A stretch of DNA of 64,000 nt from Dichetophora obliterata (lineage: Eukaryota > Arthropoda > Insecta > Diptera > Sciomyzidae), in contig OY986435.1 in NCBI GenBank assembly GCA_963920525.1, positions 222,754,399-222,818,398 of the forward strand, written 5' to 3'. The notes below the pieces were generated by a model. It was given only the letters and a program-made list of their open reading frames with translations. It had not been told where the DNA came from and made no database searches. Each line of letters opens with the position of its first letter. The stretch's first letter is position 1. The translations under genes were made by a program, and so were the position numbers. Of the stretch, positions 22,300 to 34,390 are shown piece by piece.

Positions 22300-24243
22300 G
22301 TAAGAGATGGCTAAAAATTCTTTGCGCTGGCGTGCCAAGATGAACAGAGTTCGTTTTTCGCATTGTGCATTGCACATGATTTTCGAGATTTAGCACGTTG
22401 TCGTATCTCTCCATCTACGATTCACTGCTAGTGTGGCTCTTCTTTCGAGGTTCCTGTACTACTCTTGTAGCGGAGTAAGTACATGTTCTACGAGTTCTGA
22501 TTCCAGCCTGGCGCCTTCCTTTGCTAAACCATCTGCCATCTCGTTTCCCTCAATGCCCTGGTGGCTAGGGACCCAGTAGATGCGCACTCTTTTCGAAGCG
22601 CATAGTGCATCTAGTGCATCTCTGCCAGCCAAGACACTTTTGGACTTGATGCTAGCGGAGCGCTTGGATTTGATCGCCGCTTGACTGTCAACGAAAATGT
22701 TGATGTTAGAGTGTTGTGTGTCCATGCTGAGGGCTATCTCAGCAGCCTTCCTTATGGCAAATATTTCCGCCTGGAAGATACTGCAGTGGTTCGGCAGTTT
22801 ATATGGCTGCCTTATATTAGGCTCTGCGCAATACACCGCCGCACCTACCCCCGTAGGCATTTTGGAGCCGTCGGTAAATATGTTGATCGCCTGCTGTGCT
22901 TGTTCTATAACTTTGCACCAGTCGTTTGGTCCCAGAAGAGTTCGTACTTTGGAATTGACTATCGTGCGAGGTACCATGTAGTCCGTGCTACTAAGTACAA
23001 TAGATGCTTTCAGATTGTACAATGTCCAAAATTTTGAATGTGCATGTTGCCTGCTGCCGTAAGGCGTTGTGCCGTTTTTCCGGCTATTAGTTTTGGGTGT
23101 ATGTCCAGGGGGTCCATACTTAGAATCGTTTCAAGCGCTTTAGTTGGAGTTGACTTCAGTGCCCCCGTGATGCATAGCGCTGCCTGCCGCTGAGTTTTCT
23201 CCAAGTGCCTGAGGAATGTTGATTTGTTCACAGCCGGCCACCACACCGTAATCCCGTAGAGTAGAATAGGACGCATATATCCAGTGCATCAGAAAGGGTG
23301 AGAGACCCCAAGTCCTGCCTAGCATCTTTTTGGATGTGTATAGTGCAATGGTGGATTTCTTCACCCTTTCTTCCACGTTGGTTTTCCATGACAGCTTGCT
23401 GTCCAAGACGACTCCTAGATATTTTGTGTGAGTTTTTGATATGAGACGTATATCGTTCAATTTCGGTGGTATCCACTGTGGTATCTTGTACCTTTTCGTG
23501 AACAGAACCAGATCCGTTTTCTCTGCGTTAATATTAAGACCGACTGAATTTGACCATCTTAGTACATCTTTGAGTGTGCTCTCCATTATGGAGCTTACTG
23601 TTGATAGACATTTCCCTACTATAAAAATGCTTATGTCGTCTGCATAGGCAGTTATCCTCGGGGCTCTACCTGCGAACTTTTCGAGTAGTTCATTAACTAC
23701 AAGATTCCATAGTAGTGGCGAGAGGACCCCTCCCTGGGGTGTCCCACTGCAAGCTTCCCTTACCATGGATTTAGTGCCCCACTCAACCCGCACCTTTCTG
23801 CAGCTTAGCAACTTGTCTAACCAAAGGTTTATTGCCGGTGGTGCCTCTATTGCACGTAATCCACTAAGGATTGCGGTGGTTGATACATTGTTGAATGCAC
23901 CTGAGATATCTAGAAACGCCCCGAGTGCGTATTCCTTGTGGTGGAGGGATTTTTCTAGGGTTACTACTAGGGAATGTAGTGCCGTTTCAACCGATTTCCC
24001 TTTCGTGTATGCGTGCTGGTTGGTTGATAACTGGATTGAATTGTTTTTTAGGTGCAAGTCAATCAGTTTCTCGAGCGTTTTGAGTACAAAGGAGGTCAGA
24101 CTTATTGGACTGTAGTCTCTCGGACAGGGATGGCTGCTCTTACCTGCATTCGGTAAGAATTCAACCCTCGCTGCCCTCCAAGCCACAGGTACATAGTTTA
24201 GCCTGATGCATCCGTTAAATATATTCTTCAGCCATGGGACGAC
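22300..24243 (-). pseudogene. LOA/I-like retrotransposon: reverse transcriptase and RNase H, 5'-truncated
   Basis: Minus strand. Reverse transcriptase at 24186-23200: FLPNAGKSSHPCPRDYSPIS, LGAFLDISGAFNNVS (motif A), CSGTPQGGVLSPLLWNLVV and ITAYADDISIFI (catalytic YADD intact). A frame break near 23280-23230 leads through RPILLYGITVWWPAV. RNase H at about 22900-22500: INIFTDGSK (first Asp), FQAEIFAIRKA (Glu), INIFVDSQAAI (Asp), RIYWVPSHQGIEGNEMAD. A stop at 22459-22461 is followed by in-frame RRATLAVNRRWRDT, so the original reading frame was longer. The order RT-RNase H and the GAFNN motif fit the LOA/I group (inference). The endonuclease half is missing; the 5' end breaks off at 24243 into another element. 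Confidence 0.85.
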
Positions 24244-25640
24244 TCACGATTCAGCCGTTTGCAACATATTTAACTGTAAGTCATCAGCATAAGCATGCAT
24301 GGATACATTCTCACATTTCACAAAAATGTCATTGATGAACATGGCAAACAAGAGTGGTCCCAAGACTGACCCTTGAGGGACACCGCAAGAGATTTGCTTA
24401 TAAGCAGATAAGTTGTTGCCTAGGCTGACTCTTGGGGACATTCCATTTAAGTAACTACTTAAAAGGCGAACTGATGGCTCAGAAAATCCGAACTGCAATT
24501 AGGGTTTTTTGCATAAGATATTATGGTTTACAGTATCGCAAGCCTAAGAAAAATCGAGAAGGCAAAGCAAGGTCAGATCACCATTATCGAAGGGAGCTCT
24601 AATGTCATCCAAGATATTAATTATAGCTGTTGAACAACTATGACCTTTATGGAAGCCTGACTGAAAATCAGACATAAGGCCCAGAGATAGGATATGTTCA
24701 TTTATTTGCTCCGCCATAAGAGCCATAAGAGCCACATGCTTTCGAAATCTATGACAACATGCTGATTGGTCTAAAGTCACCAGGCTCGCGTGCATTTGCA
24801 ATTTTCGCAATCGGAACAATTGTAGCCACTTTCCAGCTGGCAGGAAAGCACGATGCAGTGATGCAATGGTTGATGGTATGAGCCAGTGGACTAACCACAT
24901 GGTGCAAAATAAGCTTAATGAACTTGATCGACACACCGTCTTCACCAATGAAATTCGAACTGATTTTTTTAATGCAGCGGGCAACATCTCGTTTATTTAT
25001 AGCTCTAAAACTGAAATCATACGGTAACTCAACAGGCACTATGCTATTAATGTATTCGGCATTATCATCTCTCAACGAGCTCGCAGAGAAATAATCATTC
25101 AGTAGATTTGGATCAGTACGGCAGACTTCAGAGCCTGTATTGCAGATACCAATACTTTTTAGATTTTTCCATAACTGTTTAGAAGATAGATTTGGGCTTA
25201 GTTTAGATATATAATATTGTTTTTTGGATAGTCTAACTGCCAAGGTAGCTTCATTCCTTGCTTGCCTAAATCTTTCCCAATTGACCTCAATTGAATATCG
25301 TTTCCACATATTATAGGCTTTGTAACGTTTTTTTATGATCAACTTAACATGCATGGTGAGCCAGGGGCAGGTTGTGTTGGGGACCTGTCGTGTACACAGG
25401 GGAACATTGGATTCAAAAAGATTTAAGATATTATCAACAAAAAATTTTAGCTTGTCGTCATCAACTGAGTCAAAGAACCAACAATCAGTCCAGTTTATCT
25501 CAGAAAAATCCCCATAAAGTTTGCCAATATCAACAGATTTAAAGTTGCGATACGTGAAGCAAGTTTCAGAAGCAATAGGTGCAAGATTAATTTTAAATGT
25601 GCAGAAAAAAGTGTGCATGGACAAGTCTCTACTTGTTGTC
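24244..25640 (-). pseudogene. CR1/Jockey-like retrotransposon fragment (linker and reverse transcriptase)
   Basis: Minus strand. 25624-24749 encodes the end of the endonuclease and the linker (LPYDFSFRAINKRDV, GEDGVSIKFIK, CFPASWKVATIVPIAKI, GDFRPISML). After a frameshift, 24720-24498 gives SDFQSGFHKGHSCSTA and CLLDFSQACDTVNHN (motif A region, with one stop), then 24498-24244 gives ISCGVPQGSVLGPLLFAMFI and HAYADDLQL. The ORF stops at the junction at 24243, where an unrelated LOA/I-like reverse transcriptase begins in the same orientation. Everything after YADD is lost. The 5' side ends near 25660 next to a hAT-like end. It is dead. Confidence 0.82.
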
Positions 25641-25663
25641 TTTAAGTCCGTAAATGTTTAGTT

Positions 25664-26302
25664 CAGTGGTCGGCACACATGAAGCATATCCCAGTAAGTA
25701 CATTCATGCATACAGCATTGATGATGTAGGCATACGTTTGATGTTTTGTATGCATGCCATCATAAATGCAATTCCATTGCCATTTTATATGGCGATGTCA
25801 AACAAGAGCATGTGTACTGTGTACCCGCACAATTACTATTGCTGTATGCATGGGGAATTAGCAGTACTCTATGCATTCATTATCATTAATACTGCATGCA
25901 TACATTACCCTTAATACTGTATGCATACATTTGCATTAATATTGTAAGAAAAACTTGCTGTTGTCATTAGTTAATCATCTTATTTATTTCAGTTTCTAAA
26001 GTTGTTATGTTCTGGTATATTAATTTATATTTTGTTAATAAATTATGTACAACTGCACTCTTTAAAGTTTAAATGCACAATGGTAGTTCATATTTTTTAA
26101 GCAAGAGTATTATGCATGCAAGGTTCATGCCTTAGTACAAATTCAGCATGCATATTTTATTATGCACGCTACTGTGTACAAACAACACGCATACTCAGCG
26201 AATTTGGATAACTGTTGGTTTTTTTTAATGACCATACATGCCTTCTCCATGCTTCTGCCTGCATACAGCATGCAGGTTTCCTGTATGCATGCTGCTCTGG
26301 AC
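25664..26302. repeat. ATGCAT-rich segment, possible hAT-type end at left
   Basis: The palindromic motif ATGCAT, usually in TATGCATGC or GCATGCATAC, occurs about ten times between 25700 and 26290. The left edge reads CAGTGGTCGGCACACATGAA, which looks like the end of an insect hAT element, but I find no matching right end. CCCAGTAAGTACA (25689) and a matching inverted GGACATACTGGG (26299-26310) suggest an inverted structure. No coding region is supported. Confidence 0.45.
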
Positions 26303-26310
26303 ATACTGGG

Positions 26311-27167
26311 TAAGGCGCCTCACGAAAAAAGTTGTTCGGCACAAATGCTCAATACAATCCATGCTTTATGTTAAAATGATTCCCAAAATATTTCGACTCT
26401 AGCGATAGCCATCCGTGAGCTGGAATGATTTGAAATAACCTCTAAAAATCGAGTTATTTTGTAAACATATTAGCTTGTGTAATTATTGTAAAAAATAAAT
26501 TGTCAGAAATTATAGCCGGAAAAAAGGTCTTCCAATCTGCATCAAAATATTAAAATTTTTGCATTCGGATTAAAAATTATGATTTTTTCATGCATTTTTT
26601 TCATATTTATTTTCACTAAAACTAAAACAGCTTAATTATTTCTAATGCGATCCTCCCTTTCAAGATATCGTTGGAAACGTTTTAAGTGGTCGCATTGATT
26701 CCTAGTCAGAATTGCTTAATTTGATATATATTAAAAGTAAAATATTAAATATAAAATAAACACCTACTGAAAAAATATCGTAAGAAATTAAAAAAAAAAA
26801 AATATAAAAGTAATGAAGTTATTTGAAATTTGAAAGTTTTTGTATGGAAATAAAATAAAAAATATCAAAAATATACATGAAAAATAGCGTTATCTTTAAT
26901 CTGATTGCAAACATTTACAATTTTGATGCAGATTGGAAGATATTTTTCCGACCTGACAATTAAATTTTTTGCAAACTATTACACCGGCCAACTATTAATG
27001 GTTACAAAATAACTTGATCTTTAGAGGTTATTTCAAACACTTCCAGCTCACGAATGGCTATCGCTAGAGTCGAAATATTTCGAGAATCATTATAACATAA
27101 ACCGAGGGTTGTATTGAGCATTTGTGTCGAACAACATTTTTTGTTCTATGGAGCATGAGGCGCCTTA
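26311..27167. mobile_element. Foldback element with 8-bp duplication (hAT-like)
   Basis: The ends are TAAGGCGCCTCA and its inverted copy, flanked by the exact 8-mer ATACTGGG (26303-26310 and 27168-27175). The inverted arms extend about 300 bp each: GTTCGxCACAAATGCTCAAT, TTTCGACTCTAGCGATAGCC, GTGAGCTGGAA, AATAACCTCTAAA and TCTTCCAATCTGCATCAAAA recur in mirrored order. The centre (about 26640-26880) is AT-rich without an ORF. The 8-bp duplication points to hAT mobilisation. Arm identity is roughly 80-85% by eye. Confidence 0.92.
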
Positions 27168-27175
27168 ATACTGGG

Positions 27176-27720
27176 GCCACCTCCACACCCTATCACGCAG
27201 ATTGAATGGCATCTGACTTTCCCAGATCCTGGTGAGCATGACGGAAAGTTATTTGCTCCCTTTTTGATTCGCCACTACTTACCGATTCAACACTTACATG
27301 CCTTCATGGACTTGCCCTGTGACCTCTATTGCCCCAGTGTACGTGGTATTCTAGAAAAAAGATTCTGCAATACATGCGGTATTAACTTTTCATCCATCAC
27401 AAGAGCTGCAGAGCATCGGCGCGCAGTCTACCGTACAGCAGCGCACAAAGTGCGACCTTGACGGATTATCACACGCCGAGCTAATGAGTTTCTGTGTGCA
27501 AGCGATAACGGTTTAGAGTGGCTAAATCAGGGCGAGGTTGAAGTAGCAGATGATTTACTGAAAATCAGATGGACATGCTGGTTCCAGTAGTCACTCTCGA
27601 GACAGCACATTAGTCTCCATGGACTGAATTAGAAAGAATTCCTTCACCAATTTTAGAAGTTCTCATTTTAAATGACTTACTTTTACTTAATAAGTATTTC
27701 ATTGTTCGATTTTTTTCATT
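27176..27720 (+). pseudogene. Remnant of an unknown ORF with a C2H2-like zinc-finger motif
   Basis: Positions 27264-27461 read FLIRHYLPIQHLHAF, then CPSVRGILEKRFC and CNTCGINFSSITRAAEHRRA. The Cys-X2-Cys-X12-His-X9-His spacing is C2H2-like. After a stop, related frames continue with RRANEFLCASDNGLEWL and, near 27570-27650, VPVVTLETAH-stop-SPWTEL. The codon-like texture across frames suggests a decayed protein-coding gene, perhaps from a repetitive element. I do not recognise the family. Confidence 0.45.
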
Positions 27721-29213
27721 GTAATTTTAATCTACGATCTCAGTAGTCTTAAATTCTAGTCTCAACTAGTCCTAAATAAAATAATAAAATAAATTACGAG
27801 TGTTTTAAATAAGTCCAACACAATGCTGCATAGATTAACATATTAACACTGAAAACACGCATTTTGAGCAATCTCACGTGAGATTAGAGGGGGTCGAGCA
27901 AAATCTCACGAAATCTCACTAAGGAGAGGGAGGAGGTCAAAAAATCGCAAAAATCAACTAACGAAATTTATGGACGCCCCCTTAAATGCAAACAAATGGA
28001 TTTTATTTTTCTATATTAATTAAATCATCCCTTTCTGTACTGTATCCCTTTCCTTTCAGGTCAAAGACCAAACCTTGTTTGTATAAGACGCATGCCTTGG
28101 ATCTTTGATCTTTTTTAAAAAAAAAAAAAATAAAATAAAAAAATTTTATATAAAAATTTTTAATTTCGGAAATGTAATGTATTACAATTTTTGGGAAGCA
28201 TGATTGAGCTCGAACGGGGGCGCCTTAAGCTCTTGGACAGGCGCTGATCAAAATAAAACACTACTCAAAACTTTGAATGATGTGATGAGTCACAAAATTA
28301 AGATTACTTACCGTTACTGAGTAAGCCAGTTCGGCAGAAGAAAACCTATTAAGTATTGTAAAATGCTATTTTATTATTTCTATAAATGTATTTTATTTGC
28401 ATCAATGAGTAGGTACTTATTTGTTAAATAATTTATATATATTTAGATGTTTTTATTTGTATATATATATATATATGTTTATGTATAATATATATTTATA
28501 CTTATACATAGATATATATGTATATATAAAGCATATCATAATTTTGAAAATTTATTTTACATAATTTCTTCTAACATTACAGAGTTATCGTTAATAAACG
28601 TGCATTTTTAAATAAAATGTTTTAAAATAAATGCAATGAGATTCTTGTGCAGCTGTAAATTTAAGTATAAACTGTCTGAATGAAGAAGTCACTTATATTA
28701 GGAATCAATATCATACAATATAAAATATCTGAAAAAAATTCAGTGATGTGTATATTCAAGCAGTGTTGGTTTTTGTTTTTGTGTGTGTGTTTTTTGTTTT
28801 TAATTTCAAGAAATACAAATACTTATATGTGTGTGTATGTGTTTATAATACTTAAAACACAATATAGTGTCTTATGGTGAAAATAATGAAGTGAGAGCAT
28901 CTTTAATAGCAAAAGAAAGCATCGAGCTACGATCGTTTATTCGAATTGAATGGAGTCGAAAATTAAGAGGAAGAAAAATCATGAAGTGATCAGGTGATTT
29001 ATTGTCTGAAGAGTCTTCAAAAGCCTTCAGTGACATGTTATATGAAACAAGGGCGTCGAAAGCTAATTTCATTTGGGGGCAGTACAAATGGGGGTGCAAA
29101 AAATCACCAAAATTTCTTAAAATAAACATGAATATGAATTAACAAATTTTTTATTTTAGTTTCAAATAAAAAAATCAAAACTTAATTAAAAAAATATTAA
29201 AATTTCAATATTT
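27721..29213. other. Intergenic DNA with TA-rich and palindromic stretches
   Basis: No gene is supported. AATCTCACGTGAGATT (27868-27883) is a perfect 16-base palindrome followed by two further ATCTCAC copies. A TA-rich stretch lies at 28436-28530, and GTGTGTG runs at 28779-28840. The frame at 28872-29129 (-) shows no known domain. Confidence 0.45.
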
Positions 29214-29332
29214 TTAAAAGTTTTTCCAATTTCGATATTACACCGAAAAAAATAGGCGGAGTTAACCCAAGTTTTTTCTTGAGTTAAAATAGTTTTTGAG
29301 AAGTTAAAAAATTGTTGTCGCAGTAAAACTCA

Positions 29333-29540
29333 TAGCCGATACACATTGACTGCGACTAGCGACGAACGCCAATTGTCAAAAAATAGAACGCATGTTTTCT
29401 TATGAAGATGTATTTTTTGAAGACGGCACGACAAAGAGCGAACACGACCACAATTGTTGCTGCCGCTGACTTCAATCTATTTCTAATTTGATAGACTATA
29501 AAAGCGAACATGGAAGAGTTTGTTTATGTTTTGTATGAAA
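29333..29540 (-). mobile_element. Half copy of the TAGCCGATACAC MITE
   Basis: This segment matches the right half of the complete MITE at 32030-32358, inverted: TAGCCGATACACATTGACTG, GCGACTAGCGACGAACGCCA, GAAGACGGCACGACAAAGAG, GTTTGTTTATGTTTTGTATG. The other half is missing and there is no TTAA on its flank, so it is a truncated copy. Confidence 0.75.
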
Positions 29541-32029
29541 CACAGACTTTCGCATTATATCAATGTCGAATTATATCAATATTTTTTTTGTTAATATAAA
29601 GCTTTTTCTGCTTCAAACAATTAATTGCCAAAGCTTGAATTAAATTTAAACCAGTTTCAAATTAACTCTGCATTTTCTCCGAAAATTTGTTTTTTTAACT
29701 CCGTTAAAACTTATTGCAACCATCTAAGAACATCATACTTTGTATTTAAAAGCTGAAACGGAGTTATGTTAAGCACGAAACAGAGTTTGCTCGAGCAAAT
29801 ATTTTTGTTGGATCATTTTACTTTGAATTAAGAAAAAGTACTCAAATATTTAAACATGCAAATCAAGTGTGCTGTAAAAATTAAATGTTGCACAATGATA
29901 AAAAAGGGATCTTTATTGAAGTGAAACCACTTATGCGGCTATTTGATATTGAGGGTAAAATTTTTCGAGTCTCGTAACGTTTTCGTGTTCACGAGCAATG
30001 ATATTTTTTATTTTTTGTGTTTCTTGTATGGAGACAAGAAGAAATGTTTAGATGCATTTTGGGCTTAGAAGAAATGTTAACGGAGAAAAATCAATAGGAC
30101 CATCTCATATATTTAATCCGCCTAGGGGTCTCAGCGTAAAAAATAATTTTTTTAATAATAATGAAACTTTTTGTACATTATAAGGTAACATTAACATTCT
30201 GTAATTACACGGTGTGACTGCCGCATAGTTTCAGCCAAAATTCTTAAAAATTCCGAGAGAGAAACTTCTTTTGATTATATCGCGACAAGTCCGAACTCTT
30301 AATTCCATCACTCTTTCTTTAAGAACATTTTAGAGTTACGAAGTAGGAATTCTGATATTACGAATTTTTACAATTTTTTACATATGCTTAGGTTGTTAGA
30401 GTTTAAAAACAAAATGCACTTTTGCTCAATGAAATTAAACGTAAAATGTTGCTGTGCTAAAATATTTTTTACAAAGTGTGTTTATCGCAATAGAGAGGTA
30501 AATATTTCATAAATTTTGCACAAATGTTAGTGTTTCTTTATGTTTTTAAAAATAGTAACCAACAAAAATCCTTGATTGTTTTTACAGGAATCGATTAAAC
30601 TATAAAATGCCTTTGCAAAAATTTTAAGATAACTGAAATCGGTCAATTATTGGGAATGTGGCTGTAGTTTTAATGCGTTTTTTTAAATTGACGTTGACTG
30701 ACGTTTTTCTTATATGCGTTAGTAGCATACAAACTGCTGCCATTTAACCAAATGATAACGGATTTGGTAACGGACGGCGTTGATAAACGCAGAAAATATT
30801 AAAATTTTTTCTGCGTTCTCTGATTATTATTTATATGTTTGTTATTATTTGTTCCTTTATTTTATTTGAGCTTAACGCCAAATATGTTCATGAATTAATA
30901 ACAAATATAGTATTAATATAACTAAAAAAAATTATTTTTTAGAATTAAAAATATATAGTAATTAAAACATGCAGTCATTAATTTTTTATTATTTGTTTAA
31001 TCTTTAAATTTTTGTTGGATATTTGAGTTCTTTTTCAAGAGATTCTTTTCAAGGTTTTGAGAAAAACGCGTTTAAACATAAAATTGCCCCTTAAACAACT
31101 TTCATAGCCCTAGCGTTCACGCTGTTGCTTAATCTTGACTACATTTTGATAAATGTTATAAAAATATCTTTGCCCTCATTCAACGAACAAAACTACAGTA
31201 AACAATTGTGAAATCAATGCAAATATTTATCTCTTTTTGTAGATATGTTAAATATAAAAATATAAAAAAATCCCCCTTTTTTTAAAAATTTCCCTTAAAA
31301 CTAAAAAAATTAAACACTTTTTTCGCACAAGATTTCAAATGATTTTTGACAGTTGAGCGCAATTGAAGCTTAAAAGTTAAAAATAAGTACAAAATTTTGG
31401 AATACAATGGAAAACAGTGCAAATTATTATAGAATTTGAAGATTGCCCAACAGTGGAACGTTGTTAGTATGGAGAAGGCATTTACTCCATTGAACCGGGT
31501 GAAGACGAAGAAGACATAGAAAAACTTCTTCGGAAAGCGATGCACACCCAAAAAAAGCGGAGTAAATAAAGTCATATTTGGAGCCAATTTAACTCTTTTC
31601 GTGCATGGTATTTTGCCAATGCTGTAAAAACTATATTTAGCTCCGTTTGTGTGTTCAATTTACTTCAAAAATTGGATTTGTTTGAAAAGTCGTACGACTC
31701 CGTTTTGAGTTGTTTCAAGGTTGAGAATTTTTAAATTTTGAGTTCACTCAAAAAAAACTAGAATCAACTCATTTAAATTTAGCATAAAGCTTTAAAAATA
31801 AACAAGCTCACACACAAAAGAGTCAAATAAAGAACCCGTAATTTCTTTTGTGTTTAATTATTTTTATTTATTTCTTATTTCAATTGAATAAGAAGGAAAT
31901 TAAAGACAGGTTAACGCCAAAAACAGAATCTCTTCTCCATACTCACAGAGCAGCTTATCCACGGTTGGGCAATTTTGAATCCTTATAATTTCTTATAAAA
32001 CAAAACTTTTTCTTTACTTTTGAGCTTAA

Positions 32030-32358
32030 TAGCCGATACACATTGACTGCAACAGTCGTCCACCGACAAAACGAAAACTTGCCGTCAGAGAGAAATGTCG
32101 CAGTATTCTCGACGACTTGATTATAATGAACGCAACAGCAACAATCTATATTTCATACAAAACATAAACAAACTCTGCTATGTTCGCTCTTGTCAACTAT
32201 CATATTAGAAATAGATTGAAGTCTGCGTCAGCAACAATTGTGGTCGTGTTCTCTCTTTGTCGTGCCGTCTTCAAAAAACACATCTTCATAAGAAAACATG
32301 CGGTCTATTCTTTGACAATTGGCGTTCGTCGCTAGTCGCAATCAATGTGTATCGGCTA
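32030..32358. mobile_element. TTAA-flanked MITE (piggyBac-like), complete
   Basis: Ends TAGCCGATACACATTGACTG and its inverted copy, flanked by TTAA at 32026-32029 and 32359-32362. It is 329 bp and has no genuine ORF. The TTAA target is the hallmark of piggyBac. A half copy lies at 29333-29540 in the opposite arm of the surrounding foldback. Confidence 0.9.
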
Positions 32359-33109
32359 TTAATTGCGCTCAACTCTCAAAATTTGTTTCAAAGGTGTTTC
32401 ATTCCTTTGATTTTAAGGGGAATTTTTAAAAAAAGGGATTTTTGTATTTAACATATTTGAAAAAAGGGATAAATATTTGCATTGATTTTACAATTGATTG
32501 CTATAGTTTTATTCGTTGAATGAGGGAAAAGATATTTTTTAAGCATTTATCGAAATGAAGTAAGGATTATCCAACAGGGTGAACGCTAGGTTTATGAAAG
32601 TTTTTAAAAGATGAGTTAGTTGTGTTCCTATACTAATGCAAAAATGGACGTGGCATTTAATTTAATATGCTTAATTCCGATATATAATGATGCTAGAATA
32701 ATTAAATTTTTTACAACAATAGGTAGAATATTCTCAAGACGATTTGTGTTAAGTGAGCAGGGTTGCCTAAATGTCCTGATACATACATTAAAAATTTGTT
32801 TATAAGTGTTTAATGTAGTTTCGTTAAAAAAATATGGTAATATGTGACTTTATTATGTTCTAAAAACTCATAAATTTCTTTAAAAAAATGTATGTATCTT
32901 GACTTTTATTAAAACAACAGTTGTATACCAAATTTAATAAAATTGTTTAGTTTCCTAAAATTTTCTATAAAAAATACACCACAGGTTAAAAAATTACGGT
33001 ATAGCGTGTATACAGTACAGATAGGAAACTTCTTAATATAAACAATAAGATAGATTTTGTAAAAAAACAGAAAAAATAAAAAATGGCTTTTATAATTCAT
33101 ATCAAAACA

Positions 33110-33390
33110 TCTTTAACCCCTAGGGAGATCAATATATGAGCTGGTCCTATTAATTTTTCCCCCTTAATACTTCTTTTGAACTCACCTTTTCTCTATCTAC
33201 CACCCTTCTGGGGGTCCCGATACAAAAGACACCAAAAATAGAAGAAATTGTCTATTATAGTTCATATCAAAAAATCGATAACCAATAGGGAGGTCAAAGG
33301 TATGAGCTGGTCCTATTGTTTTTTTTTATTTAACATTTCTTCTAAACACATATACACTCTATCTGCCGCCCTTCTGGGGGTCCCCTTACA
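33110..33390 (+). repeat. Two tandem units of about 166 bp (CTGGTCCTATT family)
   Basis: Unit landmarks ATGAGCTGGTCCTATT occur at 33136 and 33302, and CCTTCTGGGGGTCCC at 33203 and about 33370. A mirrored, shorter copy is in the opposite arm near 30085-30135. Related single copies at 17640-17760 and 48340-48450 show the family is dispersed. Confidence 0.8.
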
Positions 33391-33834
33391 AAAAAAATAT
33401 CATTGCTTGTGTACACAATTTTTCGTGACGGGATTAAAATAAGCTTTCGTGACGAGACTCGAAAAATTTTACCCTCTTTATCAAATAACCGCATAAGAAG
33501 TTTCACTTCGATAAAGATATACGAAAACATATAACTCGCAATAGTAAAAACGGACCTTTTTTATCATTATGCAACATTTAATTCTTACAGAACACTTGAT
33601 TTGGTTGTTAAAATATTTGAGTACTTTCTCTTCATTCAAAGTAAAACGAACAAACGGAAATATTTGCTCGAGCAGACTCTGTTTCGTGCCAAACATAACT
33701 CCGTTAGAGCTTTAAAATATAAAGACGTTCTTCATAGATGGTTGCAATGAGTTTTAATGGAGTTAATTTGAAACTGCTTTTAATTTACTCCAAGCTTTGA
33801 AAATGAGTTGTATCAAGCAAAAAAGTTTTATATT

Positions 33835-34111
33835 AGGGGTATTCACGATTCAGTGCACTTGCCTGTGCAGTTGAGGACTTGAGGACTTGTGCAGTTGTGC
33901 AGTTAGGTCTTCGTGAACACACCACCATCACCATTTCAAAGCTGTCAACATTTTTCAATGCACACAAGTGCACAACTGCTCAAGTCCTCAAGTTGAAGGT
34001 AATAGTAGAAAAGCACTTGTGCAGATTTTTGACGCACGTACAATTTGGTTTTGTTAAGTGCACAAGTCCTCAAGTCCTCAACCGCAAGTGCACTGAATCG
34101 TGAATACCCCT
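33835..34111. mobile_element. MITE with AGGGGTATTCACG ends, inside the foldback complex
   Basis: The inverted ends are AGGGGTATTCACGATTCAGT and its mirror, 277 bp apart. The interior is built from repeats of CAAGTCCTCAAGT and GTGCACTTG / TGTGCAG. The flanks (TT before, ATA after) do not give a clear duplication; TA or TTA-like targets are possible. It interrupts the right arm of the surrounding palindrome, because the matching sequence in the left arm lacks it. Confidence 0.8.
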
Positions 34112-34229
34112 ATAACCAAAAAAAATTGATTCAATTCATTTTGCGTTTTACGGCGACAAAACGTTTTTAACTTCTTAAAAACTCTTTTGATTCAGGAAAA
34201 AACTTGGGTTAACTCCGTAAATAAAGTAA

Positions 34230-34390
34230 AATTTTTAATTCTTGCAGAGCTGGGAGTCCCATTAAATTATTTGGACAAAATTGAAAAAGAAGACATGTAA
34301 AGGCATCGTTATCATAGACGACAAGCTAGGTGTTTGGATTTTATTTTAAAATAAATTGAAAAATAAATGAAACTGAAAACATAAACGAAA
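34230..34390 (+). repeat. Possible 3' end of a CR1-like retrotransposon
   Basis: The stretch TTATTTTAAAATAAATTGAA followed by AAATAAATGAAACTGAAA resembles the tail at 11185-11217. The upstream part has no recognisable coding sequence. This is weak; it could also be ordinary AT-rich sequence of the foldback. Confidence 0.3.

Noticed and set aside
32257..32451. Short plus-strand frame starting MSCRLQKTHLHKKT
   Set aside because: It runs from the right arm of the TTAA MITE (32030-32358) into the foldback sequence and is not a gene.
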